This document shows positions 44,203 through 56,802 of a DNA stretch of 64,000 nt, one piece after another. Made by a program: the position numbers and the translations under genes. Each line of letters starts with the position of its first letter. Within the stretch, counting starts at the first letter, position 1. The stretch is from Dolomedes plantarius (Eukaryota > Arthropoda > Arachnida > Araneae > Dolomedidae), in contig OU015499.1 in NCBI GenBank assembly GCA_907164885.2, forward strand, positions 161,312,590 to 161,376,589, written 5' to 3'. Under the pieces are notes generated by a model. It did no database searches. It was given only the letters and a program-made list of their open reading frames with translations, and was not told the DNA's origin.

Positions 44203-46338
44203 ATTTTTTTTCATTCTTCTATATATACTGAAATTATCTTCCTACAAACTTTTAAATTTTATGTACCATATTTATTTTTTTACAATGTTTGTATTTTTAT
44301 GTGTGTATCTTGAAGCAATTACATGTTTATTTTATACCTTTTAAGAATTTTTATGAAAATAAAATGCTTGAATTTTTAATTTCTTGTTTCCATACTATCC
44401 TATGACATATTTTTTAAAAATTTAAATTTTGACCTACTTTTATAAACCGATTGATACATTTTGCAAATACTTTTTCTATTTAATTATTTACTCCAGATAA
44501 ATGTTGTATTCAATATTTATCATTAAAATATTTTAATCTTGTTTATTAGCTACTTATTGTTGAATTTTCATAAAAAGTGACGATTGTCAGGCTAAGAGAT
44601 TTAAAACAGTAAGAAATAGTATTTTCCTGAATGAGAACTCCCCTTGAAAAACTGTGACAACTTCCCGCCGAACGGAACAGTATATGGATGTTCCCTGTAT
44701 ATTTTATCTTTTACCGCAATCATTAACGGTTCAAAAACTTTTGTATAACTCATAACCAGGAAAATTGCTAAACACGGTATGTTTGACTTCCATGATGATA
44801 TATTTATACATTTTGGATAAAATTGTAAATAAAATTATCAGGGCAACTTTTAGCAGTCTCTTGAAATCGATGAGCGTATATTTTAAATGCACGCCAACAT
44901 CTAACGGAAAGTAATATTCTACTAATTTGCTGAAAATAACATACTATAGCTGAACATGCAGTACCTAACGATTTAATAGCCATACGTATTGTATTAACAT
45001 TTAGCTTCACACAAAAAAAAAAAAAAAAATAGCGTAAAATGTAGAAATTATATATATCATTTTTAACATCTTAACAACACAGTTCTGTCATAGAATAAAG
45101 AAATAATAACGTAAAAATTAAACTTACTTCAATACTGTTTATTTTTCTTGCACCTGGATCAACGCTATTTCAGTACATGATCCATTCTAAAAGGTGGGAA
45201 ATTTTATCGCCAACGGTTTTTCTCTTTTAATTATTTAGATTACAGAGAATCGAACACAATAAGCAAAGTCACGAAGTTATAACATCTGTAGCCTTTGAAT
45301 GCAAAAAGCAACATACTTCGCGCTTGAGAGATACTGTTGCCATTGAACCAACAAATAATGAAAGTTAACCACTGGTGATTCATCAATGTTATCTGCTACC
45401 AAGACATGAGGTTCACAGAGTATACCAATTTTCGGTTCACGAAGTTTTCCTCTTCTTTCCTGTTATGTTTTCGGGGGCGGGGGAGGTTACTTGGCTAGGC
45501 CACTTCCTCTCCCATTTGGTTAGAATTTCTCCATTGATTGAACTAGAAGCACTGTTGATAAAGTAGTTTACGTTTGCCCTTTTCAATAAAAGAAGAGGCC
45601 GAGAATTTTCGCTCCGAATTTTCGAAATGTTTGAGAGGAGGTAAAGACTCTTCACTTTGTATTGAAAAAAACAAAATGCGTAAATTATTTTTCACAAAAT
45701 TCATTGATAGTTTGAATTGCTCTCTTTATTTTTTTTTCAGTTGGTGATATGTGCTTCATTTATAAATTGGTTATATGTGCATGTGACTAAAAATAATAAA
45801 TATAGGTATTTACTGAACTCTTGGAGATTCTTGAAGGGTTGGCTGAATTTCTCCAAGTGCGAATGCTTTTGTACATTTCAGAAAAATCTCTGGTTTGGCG
45901 ATAAATATCCATCCAATATCTTTAATTACTACCAGAAGCATGCATGTGCATATTTTTATTTCCCTGTAACTGAACAGCAAAGAAAAAGGTTTGCTGATGC
46001 AATAATAGAACTCTAATTAAAAACAGGAAATCATTTACGTACAATTTATAATTTTTTAAATATTATGTAACATTTTTGTGCGATGATATTCTTCAAAAGA
46101 ATTTGAACGCAAAACATGCTAAACACTCAAATTTTAAAAAATAATTTATTACAATTACATAATAATCACATTTCATTACATTAATAATTATATCATTATG
46201 CTACTCAATATAGATATGTGGCCATGTCTATCTGGAGAGTCTGATTTCTCGGCGAAATGTTCTTTAAAACATTTACTTGCTGTCCCTGAAGTCAAAGAAA
46301 ATATTTAAATGTCTGCCCTCTATCAAATGCGGATTGAA
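44203..46338. other. Spacer between Merlin and SINE, copy B
   Basis: Collinear with 19079-21242. B carries an extra piece of about 140 bp at about 44877-45013 that ends in an A run. The minus frame 45437-45655 and the plus frame 45717-46016 resemble A counterparts but I do not recognise them. Confidence 0.5.
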
Positions 46339-46600
46339 GGCCCAACGTACCTTAGTGGTAGCGCGTCGGCTTTCGGTACTGAAGGTGCACGGATCGAATC
46401 CCGAGCGCCATTAAATACCTTCGTATCTAAGACGGGTATTGAAACGTTACGTTCGTAGACCGGAAAGTCATTCTATGAGGTCAAAGAGGGTGGGAGAAGG
46501 CACGATCGCCCAGATATCACCCCTGGGGATGCTCGGTCAAAATTTAGGTGGCACATGGCTAAATTGGACTGGATTGAATACTATATTACGACATACTATA
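46339..46600 (+). mobile_element. tRNA-derived SINE, copy B
   Basis: Head GGCCCAACGTACCTTAGTGG, B box GGATCGAATCC at 46391 (closer to consensus than in A). The body is the same as 21243. A box mutated at one position (TACC for TAGC). Confidence 0.75.
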
Positions 46601-47131
46601 TTCAACAATCACGTTATAAGAGTATAATAAATATGTTTCTATAAAAATCAATAAACTTTTACGCTCCCGCTAATGTGTGGTCATCAGTGTGCTCGTGAAA
46701 ATGGTTAGTGGGGTTTTAAGATAAAAATCCTCTACAATGTGCCGAGTTAAGCGAAGTTAAATTTAAAGGAGCTATTAACTAGGAGTAGTTCATTAAAAGG
46801 TAGAGTAACATAAAAAGTCAAAAAACACGGAAATATTTTAATTAATTTTAATATTTTTTTTCAAATTCTATATTTATTTTTTAATAATTTTTAATTATTT
46901 ATTTATTTGTCTTTAATGAATATTTTACCTATATTTAATTTGTATTGATTCAATAAAAAGACGTCCACACGCAGAAAAGAAGAAAGAAAAAGTGTCTTTA
47001 CGAGCAGGTGTCTTTGACAAAGTATCTTTAAGAAGCAGGTGTCCAAATGAGGGAAAAACCGACAGAAAAAAGCAAGAGAGAAGACAGAAATAGTCCGGCG
47101 GATTTGACGATTAGGACCTAATCGTCTTATG
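46601..47131. other. Spacer left of hAT-2, copy B only
   Basis: From about 46655 this differs completely from A, where the YqaJ fragment is found. It ends in GTCTTATG, which is one arm of the hAT-2 target duplication, so this is the original flank. No gene. Confidence 0.55.
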
Positions 47132-49654
47132 CAGTGTGGTCCAAACTTTAGTCACCCGAGGGCGATTCAAATTTTAGTATAGAAATGTGAGGGCCAGATA
47201 CATTCCAGAAAGAAGACGAATTACATATTGTATTCAAAATCTTTTATTAAAATTTGTATTAAAAGAAGTTTAATAAACTAGTATAATATAACACTTCATT
47301 TTACTGTCGAGAAATCAATGCGATGATTGGCACTGCTTTCCTGATATAAGTTTATCGATGTCCACTGTAAGTTCAGTAAGACAAAGAAAAAGCACTTTCG
47401 TACACGTATGTACTGCCAAACAGCGATAACATTTGCAGAGAGAGTTTAAGCAGTTTAGGAAAACGTTCTTTAGAAATCAGTTTCCAGAATTTATCAGGGA
47501 CATCACACTTTTTAGTGTGGTAGAATGGGTCTGCTTAAAGATCACAAATTCCCATTTGAAGGTCGCAGGGAAACTCACTCACTTCAATACCCATGGGGTT
47601 GTTGAACAGTGCAAGTTTTGGCTTTAGGGAGTTGAAATCCTGGAATATGTCCTTGAACTCTTTCTTGATATATACTATTATTTCATGAAACATGCTAAAA
47701 TTTGTGTCACTTTTTTCTTCTTTCAACTGCTGACAAGGTGGGAAGTGTGACGTATTAATTGCCTTCAGGGCAATTTGCATTAGATCAAGTTTTTTTGCGG
47801 AAGCCCTTAATATGTCCATAAAGCTGGGAGATATTCTGTTTTCTGCCTTGTAATTTCGGGTTTAATTCATTTACATGGGATGTTAAATCTGTCAGAAAAG
47901 TAAGATTATTTAAAAATTGGATTTCTTCCAGTTTTTCTTGATACTCATGCCCAACGTTTTCATTTCTGAGAAAAGCAAGAATTTCATTCCTCAACCCAAA
48001 AAACTGTTGCAGCCAATTTCCAGCACTTATACCAGCGCAATTCACAGTACAATGAAATGTCACCGTAGTCAGCTTCCAAATTGTCCAGGAATGCAACAAA
48101 TGCTCTGTGTCTATGGGCTTTATTGCCTTCCCTTATTAAATTTACAGTATTTACAACAGTTTTCATTGTATCGCTGAGCCTAAAAAATTTCCCACACAGA
48201 GCCTCCTGGTGGATAATGCAGTGGACAAACAAACAATTTATGCCTTTTTCTTTACACTGTTCTACTAACCCAGTTTTATGACCAACCATTGCTTTAGCTC
48301 CATCTGTTGCAATGCCAGAGACCTTCACAAAACTTCCATATTTAAAAACGACCTGATCCAGTGCATTGAATATGTCAATACCCTTTTGCTGGTTTCTAAT
48401 CACTTTAATTCCAACAGTTCTTCACGAATTTCAAATTCTTCGTTTACTGTTCTGACAAAGATAAGGAGCTGGCTGATGTCAGCTATATGTGTGTTCTCAT
48501 CTAGAGCTAGAGAGTAAAATTCACATTTTTGCAAATTGCCCTTCGAAGAACCTGAAACATTACCACACATATCATTAAATCTTTTATTTACTGTCTGATG
48601 AGAGAAGGAAACTGTTTCAAAATTTTTAGGCCGTCTTATTATCTCCCAATGAAGATGCCATTTTACAGCACATCTCTTAATGAGCTCACCATTCCAAAAA
48701 GACTTTTTTACTTTTAGCTGGCTCTAAACATACCTCATAAGATGCCTTCAAACCAGCAGTGATTGATGGTTGCTGAAAGATATTCTTCTGTCTAGTTAGT
48801 TTCAGCTTCAAATCACCAAACACAGAACTTCTGGCACTTCCCTGGTATAGATCGTATTTTCATTTATGCAAGCTGGTATAGTGTCTACTCACTCCTTCGT
48901 TATACTCCTGTTATACTCCTTCGAAACACACAAGACTTGAGAACAGATAACACACTGTGGTTTTCCTTTATGTTAAAAACAAAGTAACTCTCCTGCCAAT
49001 TTGACTGAAATTGTCGTTCCTCATCTTCAACACGCCGTTTCTTAAGTTTCGCCATTTTAGGTACCGCTTTCGCAACAACCATGAAACAGTCTCTCGTCGT
49101 ACTATATCTCTGGAACAACCTCTCTCGTCAAAAACAACCACTCCGAACAGCCCTGCGCTCCTTTTTATACGGATACCGACACCTTCCAGAAAATCCTCCG
49201 CAGCATACGAACGACCGCGAACCTACCGCAGCAAATGACTGGTCAACACCTGACGCATGGAGGCGGGGCCGCTTCTCGTGCCGGACGTACTCGTGGAAAG
49301 ACAATTCTGATTGCTGGCTGACATTTCGGGAACTTTCCTTTCCCACCTGGCTCCTTCGCAACAGTACTGAATGAAAGTGAAAATCGAAGTAGGCACGCCA
49401 CGGATTATAACGGTGGAAGAGTGAAGCTGCAATATGGCTGTTATTTAAATTTTAAGTAACGCCATTACATTTAAAGTTACATTAAAGTCTTACATTTAAG
49501 TCGTTACATTTTAAGTCTAAAAATCTTAAAGCAGTAAGAAGGGAAAACAATTTTTTTCCCAATGTTAAATTAAAATATTTTTCTAGTAGGAAGGTCAAGG
49601 GCCAACAAAAATCAATTGGTCATCTGCATACGGCCCGAGGGCTGGACCACGCTG
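47132..49654 (-). mobile_element. hAT-2 element with both termini and target duplication, copy B
   Basis: Left end CAGTGTGGTCCA at 47132; right end complement CAGCGTGGTCCA at 49654. Flanks GTCTTATG (47124-47131) and GTCTAATG (49655-49662) are an 8-bp duplication with one mismatch, as hAT elements make. 2,523 bp, enclosing a broken transposase gene. Confidence 0.88.
47400..49052 (-). pseudogene. hAT-2 transposase, GTF2IRD2/ZBED5-like, copy B
   Basis: The N-terminus MAKLKKRRVEDEERQFQSNW followed by QESYFVF (start 49052) is the standard opening of this family. A BED-like region follows in broken form. Then come FVKVSGIATDGAKAMVGHKT, FVHCIIHQEALCGK (hAT core with the CxxH region), CELRWYKCWKL, LNNLTFLTDLTS, PKLQGRKQNISQLYG and the C-terminal LKPKLALFNNPMG. 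The parts are in three frames (48403-47984, 48099-47785, 47819-47535), with stops elsewhere. Not functional. Copy A keeps only the 3' half. Confidence 0.82.
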
Positions 49655-49662
49655 GTCTAATG

Positions 49663-50934
49663 CAACAAACTGTTTTACTCGCGACCCCATCGTCCAATGC
49701 AACAAACATATCACAATTTATGTATCCAAAATTGTCCAGTAATAGTGTAATTCGAACTCAATCCAGAATTTGTTATTTAAAAAAAAATAAATTCTGCTAG
49801 TCTCCTGTAACGAAACTACCGCAGGTTATTAAGGTAGGATTACTTACCGTTTGCTTACCTCTTTTTTGACGCATTTTGATACTTTTCTATTTAACTGTTT
49901 ACTTGCTAGTGGGTTTGGCACGCTGCCAAGATTATAACTCGCGTCGTAATCTGGATTTTTTCTTTCCGGAGGACCGTTATTGAGGAGCGTAATCCTGCGT
50001 TAAAACGATCCAGTATAATAGTCATAAAACTGCAATATGTGAGGTATTGAATCAAAACTAAACCCCCTGGTTTAAATAAATTGACGTTTGAAGAAGAAGA
50101 AGCGCCATATGCAAATGAGCGGCGCTTTTCTACCAGACGGGAATCCCCGTAGGCAACGTACACGCTTTACAGTGAGAGTGAAAACACTACGAGGCGAGGT
50201 CGGACGGAGAAAAACGAAAAACGATTGGAGTGAAGATCGCTTTGCCGTACAGCAGCCGGACATTATCAAGTTCACCGAAGGCGTTTTGAAATCAGCTATC
50301 GTTCCAGCGACCTGGTGATAAAGTGAAGACAGACAGGTTAGTGTGGTGTACGTACAAGCAGTGGCGTGGCTGAATTCTGGTATGGTTACCGTAATATAAC
50401 TACCGGGATTAACACGCGCGATGAATAATTCCCCATTGCCTGCTAGCAATCGAGTACGGTATTTGGGTAGTCTAATTTTGTTGTAATAAATAGTTTAGTG
50501 AAGAAAACCTCGTAAGGTCTAGTTAATGGTGAGTTCATGTGTTAAGTATATACATAACCTTCAGGGTAACAGAAACAGTGAACTTCACATATATTTTAAA
50601 CGAAGAGCGCGGTAAAACGATGGATAAAGGACGGTCTAAGCGGTCTATTTTTGCTTGTCTTATATGGAATATTTTCGGGTCTGAAATAAATAAACGACAC
50701 ATACGGGAGAACAGTTACAGTGGGACCTTGATCCATCATTTTGGAAGGGACCTATTGCACTCAAGGGCGGCTCGAAGGGGGGGGGGGGGTGAGTAGGTCC
50801 AATCCCCCCCCCCCAAAAAAAAAGAAAAACCCTGGCGTATTTTTTTCTTCATAGCTTAAAATTATATAATCGTAGACCTAATACTAAATGAGTTTAAATT
50901 TAAAATGAGACGATGTTTATTTCTTATATATATA
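49663..50934. other. B-specific region, no gene recognised
   Basis: Less AT-rich than the rest. Overlapping frames on both strands at 50072-50449 (minus, 125 codons) and 50088-50318 (plus) match nothing I know. Absent from copy A, where a deletion joins hAT-2 to the hAT-1 flank. Confidence 0.5.
50776..50831. repeat. Poly-G / poly-C / poly-A tract cluster
   Basis: A run of about 13 G is followed 16 bases later by a run of about 13 C and then an A run. The G and C runs can pair into a hairpin or form a quadruplex, and the exact lengths are prone to sequencing error. Confidence 0.75.
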
Positions 50935-51930
50935 CACTCTGTCTCAAAAAAATATACGCACCGGGAAGAAATCGAGCTACTATCACGAAACTTGGCAGAA
51001 ATGTAGTCTGGTAAGATATACAAATGATTAAAATACCGACGCCAATGAGACAAGGGTAAGCGCGCTATGCGCATATGAGATGCGCAGCTGGGAGAGTTTA
51101 AAAGCATGATTGCTCGTGCCATAGGGTTATTGAAATAAATCTGTCGACTTGGATGGACGGTACTGTGACTAGAAATGCCTCTGAGACGTAACCGGCGAAA
51201 GTAAGAACAATTGACGGACTTCAAGAGGGGGTGTACAGTAGGCCACAGAGAAGCAGGTTGGTCGAAAAGGCATATCGGCCGCCAACTTTGTCGGAGCGAT
51301 ATGGTTGTTGCTCGGTGTTTGCAACAATGGAACGGCAACACGGAAGGGATAGTGTACCATCGTGGAGGGTATGGGCGTCTCAAGAACACAAATGTGCGCG
51401 AGGATCACGCAATCGTAAGAGCGGCCACGTGCGCACCAACGACGTCTCTAGAATCAGTTCGACGCCATTTACCACCTTCCAGATATCCGGTGGTATGAAG
51501 GGAAGCCATTCGGAAAGAACTGGCCGACACAGGTATAAGGAGCCAACGTCCATTAAGACGCCTACCGCTGACCCCCCATCATAGACTGTCGATTGAATAT
51601 TTGCCGTCCTCGGGTAAGCTGGAGTGTGAACGATAGGAGGCGTGTGATCTTCAGCGATGAATCCCGATTCAGTCTCAATGCTGATAACCGGCGCATTCGC
51701 GTGTGAAGGCGGCCAGCGTACTCCCGTGGCCTGCGAGGTCACCAGACCTCTCGCCAATATTGTAGGCCTGGGACGTGCTTGGAAGGCAACTGCAGCCGTC
51801 CCGGAAAACTGATGAATTAGCTGTCCAGTTGCAAAGATTATGGCATGATCTTCCGCAGGAGGTCATGGGCGACCTCACTAATTCGATGCCACCGTGAACG
51901 ATACATGCGGAAAAACTCTAGACGCGCGAA
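50935..51930 (+). pseudogene. Internally deleted Tc1-like transposase relic
   Basis: MPLRRNRRK near 51175, then LTDFKRGCTVGHREAGWSKR and HIGRQLCRSDMVVARCLQQW form the paired-type N-terminus. The catalytic block RRVIFSDESRFSL is near 51640. Soon after, WPARSPDLSPI appears near 51728, so the region between the first Asp and the Glu block (about 100 codons, including the second Asp) is deleted, and the expected Glu of the last block is lost. Stops are also present. The opening ACTCTGTCTCAAAAAAATAT may be the left terminus; I found no matching right terminus. This is a different Tc1 family from 26794. Confidence 0.75.
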
Positions 51931-53262
51931 CATAACAAAGAAATAGTGTCATAGGTACTGTATGAAGTAAACGACACATACGGGAAAACGAAGATCCGGG
52001 GAGCGATCGACCGAGGTTCCACTGTATTTGTAGAAAATTCAAAACTTGGATTCCGTCTTAACTATGCATTTATTGCAATAAAATGCAACTTATAAGATGT
52101 CTTTAATCATCGTGGTTTCGCTCCATGTCGAAATTTTTTTTCAGCCTTATCAAAATGGTTTGCAGACAATGAGGATGATAATCAGACGGTTTTGTTTTTC
52201 AAACCTGAAGATGCCTGCTATCTGGCGGGCATTTTGAAAAATTTTCAATTAAATATTTCTTAATTTAAAACTTTATTAACGAGAGTCTATTCAATTAATT
52301 TGTATATATTTTTGAATTCTGCGTCCAAAATACGTCTGGACGACATCGGACGTGACGCCGAACACCTGGATTACCGTCAGCTACCAGATTTAACTGACAG
52401 TTTCGATTCCGGTGCCGAAAGGTTTGTGAGTGAATGTACTGTGGTTGTGGCCGAGCGCCACAGCTACAGTACATTAGTTTTAGTCTTGCAATACTGGAAT
52501 GACTGGGTGCGTCCCAGGGTGGTGTTCCACATGAAGGGAGTGATTCAAATTCAATCGAATGCACTTTGGCTGTGTCGAGGGAAGATGAGTTCAAGTTTCT
52601 CGATATTAATCGGACTGCGTGTTTCACCTCGTGGCGTTTCAGAAAATATTTAAGGTATCGCTAGAGTGTTGATTAGGGTTTTCAATCATTACAAGATAAA
52701 AAGAACTTTTTGTATACCATGTTTTTTAATTTTCTGTTGAAGTTTTTAAACTTGACAATTTTATGTATTAATAAATACTTTTTTAAAATTTTTTTGATGA
52801 ATTATCCCATCAACTTGAAAGAAAAATGAAGTGAATAGGAAGATAACTTGAGTTTAACTTTTAGTTCCCGTCCCGGCCGACAGATGGCTGCACCAGTCTA
52901 CAAAACAAAATTAACTGAAAATAACTTAAAATTAATTTAATTCTGCTTAAAGATGGCTAAAAGTATCAAAAAATGTATTGTCATCGTGTTCCGAGCTATT
53001 CTAAAAGTTTCAAAAGTATAGCTAGTCGGGAAGTTGGTTAAAAATCGATTGCAAGATTTGTACTGGACAAACACACACACAAACAAGAAAGCGAGTAAAA
53101 AAAAACATGGTAAATAAAAACATGGGATATATTCCTATCCGTTATATGTTTTTTTTTCTTCAAACTAGGGGCTTCGCCCCTAGACTCGCTCCTCTGTTAG
53201 GGCTAATCACTGGCGCACCCAGGGGTGGGCCAAGGGGCCCTGGCCCCCTCCAAAGAAATAGA
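51931..53262. other. B-specific region, no gene recognised
   Basis: Contains a GC-richer patch (52320-52630) with overlapping 117- and 110-codon frames on opposite strands that I do not recognise. Further right, 52970-53100 (GGGAAGTTGGTTAAAAATCG, then an ACACAC run) has the look of a non-LTR or SINE 3' end, but this is not proven. Confidence 0.45.
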
Positions 53263-53359
53263 AATTCATTATGAATATTGAATTTGCATTATAAATATTT
53301 TTATCCGTTCAACTCGGCCCCATCAAGATTAAATTCTGGCTGCGCTACTGGGGCTAATA

Positions 53360-54895
53360 CAGTGCCGGATCTAGGAAATATCTCAGCGGGGGCAAGTCAG
53401 CTCCATGCCGCCCCTGTAGCTGTTTTTCATTATTTAAAGCAATAATAAATAACAGGATAAAAGTAATAGTCTTTTTGATGGTGTGTCAAATTTAATTTAT
53501 TGAAATAAAAACAAACATACTTTTAACTTAACAATACTATACATAGAAGTATATGTAAATACATAGAAGTATATGCATTTTTTTTCATACCGACTAGAAA
53601 TAAAACGCACTACTACCCTCTTGCCAAAGCGATGATGGTCTGCGCAGCTACCTTTCATTATGCTTTACAAAATTTGCTGTGTTCAGATATTTTTACAAAA
53701 TTATTTTTCTTTGTTTTCTTTCAGAAAATGAGTTAATCGCCTCTTCATAATTTATTAGATTAGCCTCTTGTCTTTCTATACACAGTATTGCGAGGTTTTT
53801 CAATCTGTCTCGAGACATTGTGGATCTGAGATAGTTTTTGATTATCTTCAGTTTGCTAAAACTCCTCTCCCAGCTTGCTGATGTGGTTTGGAGCGTTAAA
53901 TAAACTCTCAAGGCTATGCACACATTTGGGAAAGCATCAGTCAAATCTCTTTCTTGGATAAAGTTTAGAAGAATAAGTTGATTTATTTTTTCAAAATTAA
54001 CTGTTGAATTCTGTAACTGGTCACGAAGGACTAGGATTTCAGTAGGGAACTCATCTTCACTTATATCTTCAAGATATTTACTAGGTAAGTTTGCAGCACG
54101 AGTTTTCAACTGCTTGCCATCCAAAGTTTTTCAAATTTTTACAATTTAGAAAAAGAAATATTGTTCAGTTCACTTATACTCTACATTCTATCTTTCAACT
54201 GGATCAGTATCACATCGATTACTCCCTTCATAGTATTGTAAAAACTTTCTTCTACATAGAATTTTCTTCCTTCATCTTGCGCCATCTCTCCAGGCCTTAT
54301 TTTCATTTTTGGGATTCTGAGAGTTTCCATAATTGGCCCCACTTCAATTTTTTGCGCTATTTCTTTAGCAGTCTTCATCCATTCATTTATTTCATTTCTC
54401 AGCCTTTCCATGGTTTTGGTGAATGTGACTTCCAACATTTGTATTGTTTTTGACAATATTATGTTATGTTTCAGTATTTCCTTGTTAACTCTCTTAATTT
54501 CTTAAGATATTTTCCCGAACAACCAAATACGAAATAAGTCGGAAATCTTTCAAAGTACGTATGAGACTGGAGGCATCAGATTTTGTCTCTGGTGTATAGT
54601 GTTCATCTTCGTTCAACTCAGTGAGAGCGCCGATTACTCCCTAAAAGACTTTTACAAGAGCATGTACTGCTTCGGACCATCGAGTATCACTGGTTCCTTT
54701 TAAATTCGTTTTTGTGTGTTAATTTCATAACTTCCCACCGTTGTGTTTATGAAACAAAATAGGTGCATAATCCCTGGATTATTTCAAATACGTTCGCTGT
54801 TTCAGGAGATGTTGATGCTGTATGTAGTCCCACCAGATTCAAGGAGTGGGCTGTGCACGGGAGAAAAGTTGCTAATGGGCTGATATCCAAGAACC
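53360..54895 (-). mobile_element. hAT-1 element, truncated, between copies B and C
   Basis: Starts CAGTGCCGGATCTAGG, as at 23258, and is collinear up to ATATCCAAGAACCT, where B's other copy continues with GCTTGAAC. Here it jumps directly into Pao gag sequence. The 5' end and right terminus are therefore deleted. Confidence 0.8.
53693..54456 (-). pseudogene. hAT-1 transposase remnant, C-terminal part, second copy
   Basis: Two frames: 54456-54181 (KTMERLRNEINEWMKTAKEI and EMAQDEGRKF) and 54124-53693 (SKYLEDISEDEFPTEILVLR, PNVCIALRVYLTLQTTSASW, ERSFSKLKIIKNYLRSTMSR, LAILCIERQ). The second contains the hAT dimerisation motif with a better consensus than the first copy. ZMYM1-like. Confidence 0.8.
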
Positions 54896-55300
54896 TAAAC
54901 CTTTCTAAATCCTGTCAGATCAAAAACCTTTGAAATTTGCATGATACTTTAGAAATCCAAATAATAAGTTTAGAATGTCTTACGGCTACCGCAGACTCAT
55001 ATGACTTTATATTGTGTCCCCTTCTACTTAAAGCAATACCAAATGATTTAGCTCTAGAGTTTAACGGTAGAAAGAATTCAGAAAGTGATACTTACGCCCG
55101 ACCAGTGTTCGATGAGCGTAGATGAAAAAAAAAAAAGAATTCGTTACGTAAAGCGGACAAAAGTTTCAAATGCTTAGCAAAGTACCATATTGCTTCAAAG
55201 AGTGAAAATCGAATAAAATTTAAAAATTGCAATCGGGATAATCATAGCCGTTCGGAATTGGCTTTAAGCTGTAGGTCCCCGTCGAATAAGCCCCCGTGTA
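54896..55300 (+). pseudogene. Pao/BEL gag fragment (DUF1759-like), copy C
   Basis: IQIISLECLTATADSYDFIL then PLLLKAIPNDLALEFNGRK and YARPVFDERR-stop. The S-Y-G motif has become S-Y-D. The fragment lacks about 30 codons at its start, because the hAT-1 deletion junction falls here. It is the most diverged of the three. Confidence 0.75.
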
Positions 55301-56450
55301 GCAAAAAATGACCATAGCGCTCCAAATCACCATGTCTAAATACGCGGGTCATTTCAGAAGTAATGGACACTAAATTAGTTTCTTTATACCTACTTGATTT
55401 CTGACAATTTCTCTGGACAGTCCTATATACTCCCCTTGCTTCTCAAAACAATCCTTACATCTAGGAAATTATTCATTCCTTGCTGCATGCTACTTTTGTT
55501 GAGTCCTCTAATGACTCGGGTAAAGGCTGAGGTAACCTGTTCTAAGATTGAAAAACGTTGACTGCAAATGTTTCAACAACAGTGCAATGTCCAGGCGTTT
55601 CTGTTTTTGCTGAGATGTCTAGCAGTAAGGAACCCACCGACCACAAACAGTCAACTTTATATTTGATCTTTCACCTTCTACACTCACATTACCCGAGACA
55701 TCTGCAAAATCCTTGTCCTCGACAGCAAATGAAAAAATTTCTTTTATTGTATCATACTGGAAGAAATAGCGCCGTCTTGTGCATTACTTTTGAAAAGACC
55801 CTCAAATATTGCAAGATCCAGTAGTGTCCATTATTAAAGAGACGAGAGTTGGTGTAACTTATGAACATTTGTCAAGAGATTAGTTCCAAATGAAAATTAT
55901 ATACTTCATACATAAAAATTTGAGACGATATCTAATATAGAAACATAATTATGGCTGCACATTACGAAAAAACCCTTCTAAAAAAAGCTAAATTACTTTA
56001 AAATAATTAAAAGTGAGCCAAAAACGAAAATTAATTCAATCTCGATATGCAGCTATAAAATATTTATTTATGTGTTATACATATATATATATCCCATTTA
56101 CAGAACACAGCTGATGTACAAAAAAGCAGTTAAATCTTAAAAATTTAAATTTCATATTAGGCAAAAACAAAAACCAGAAGTATTGCATAAGTGACATTTC
56201 AAGACACCCGTTCCGGCAGTGTAAACAGGCATGACAAGTTTTTTACTCCAATCACTTCGGTAGAACAAGTATCCCATCAAGCATCATGGGTCGATACTGA
56301 TAGCGCATTGAAGTATTTAAAAATATTTACAAAACAAGAGTACTGTCATAAAACACTAAATTCCAAAATATAATTACGTCCGATATCGCCTTGAAATAAA
56401 CACCGTCAAACCTGAGTTTAAATTTCATTTTGAAGGATATTTTCCCCACG
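55301..56450. other. Unit spacer, copy C
   Basis: Collinear with 4261-5510 in A, without the Tc1 and TIR insertions of B. No gene. Confidence 0.55.
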
Positions 56451-56459
56451 GTGGGACAA

Positions 56460-56802
56460 AAAATTATGCTTCATATGATAGTAGAAAGTGGGTTAGATAC
56501 ATGAAAGGGTGGGGTGATGCGCTTTTAAAGCACATTGAAAAGAAATATTTTCTCTCACACAGTGGGGACGAAAGATTTCTCTTCTGTGTGGATACGATTA
56601 TTCTTTTTTACATGATCGAGTTCAGAAAACCTTTTCTTACATTTAGTGCACTTCAAAACTCTTTCCTCGATGGAGAAGGATATACGTTTTAAACGTCCCC
56701 TGGAAAGAAAATCTTTTGTCATATACACTGCATGCGAAAGGTTTCTCTCGTACGTGGGTGCAGAGATGTCTATTTTAAACAATTCTACCCCAAAACCTTT
56801 TC
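56460..56802 (-). pseudogene. Decayed 3' zinc-finger repeats of gene C
   Basis: 83 open codons (56806-56555) with KCTKCKKRFSELDHVKKNNR, where the first zinc-binding His is Asn, and TYERNLSHAVYMTKDF, an eroded finger. This open frame is out of frame with the gene's stop and is probably not translated. Confidence 0.7.

Noticed and set aside
50072..50449. 125-codon minus-strand frame
   Set aside because: Unrecognised and overlapped by frames on the other strand; no start context or splice signal supports it.
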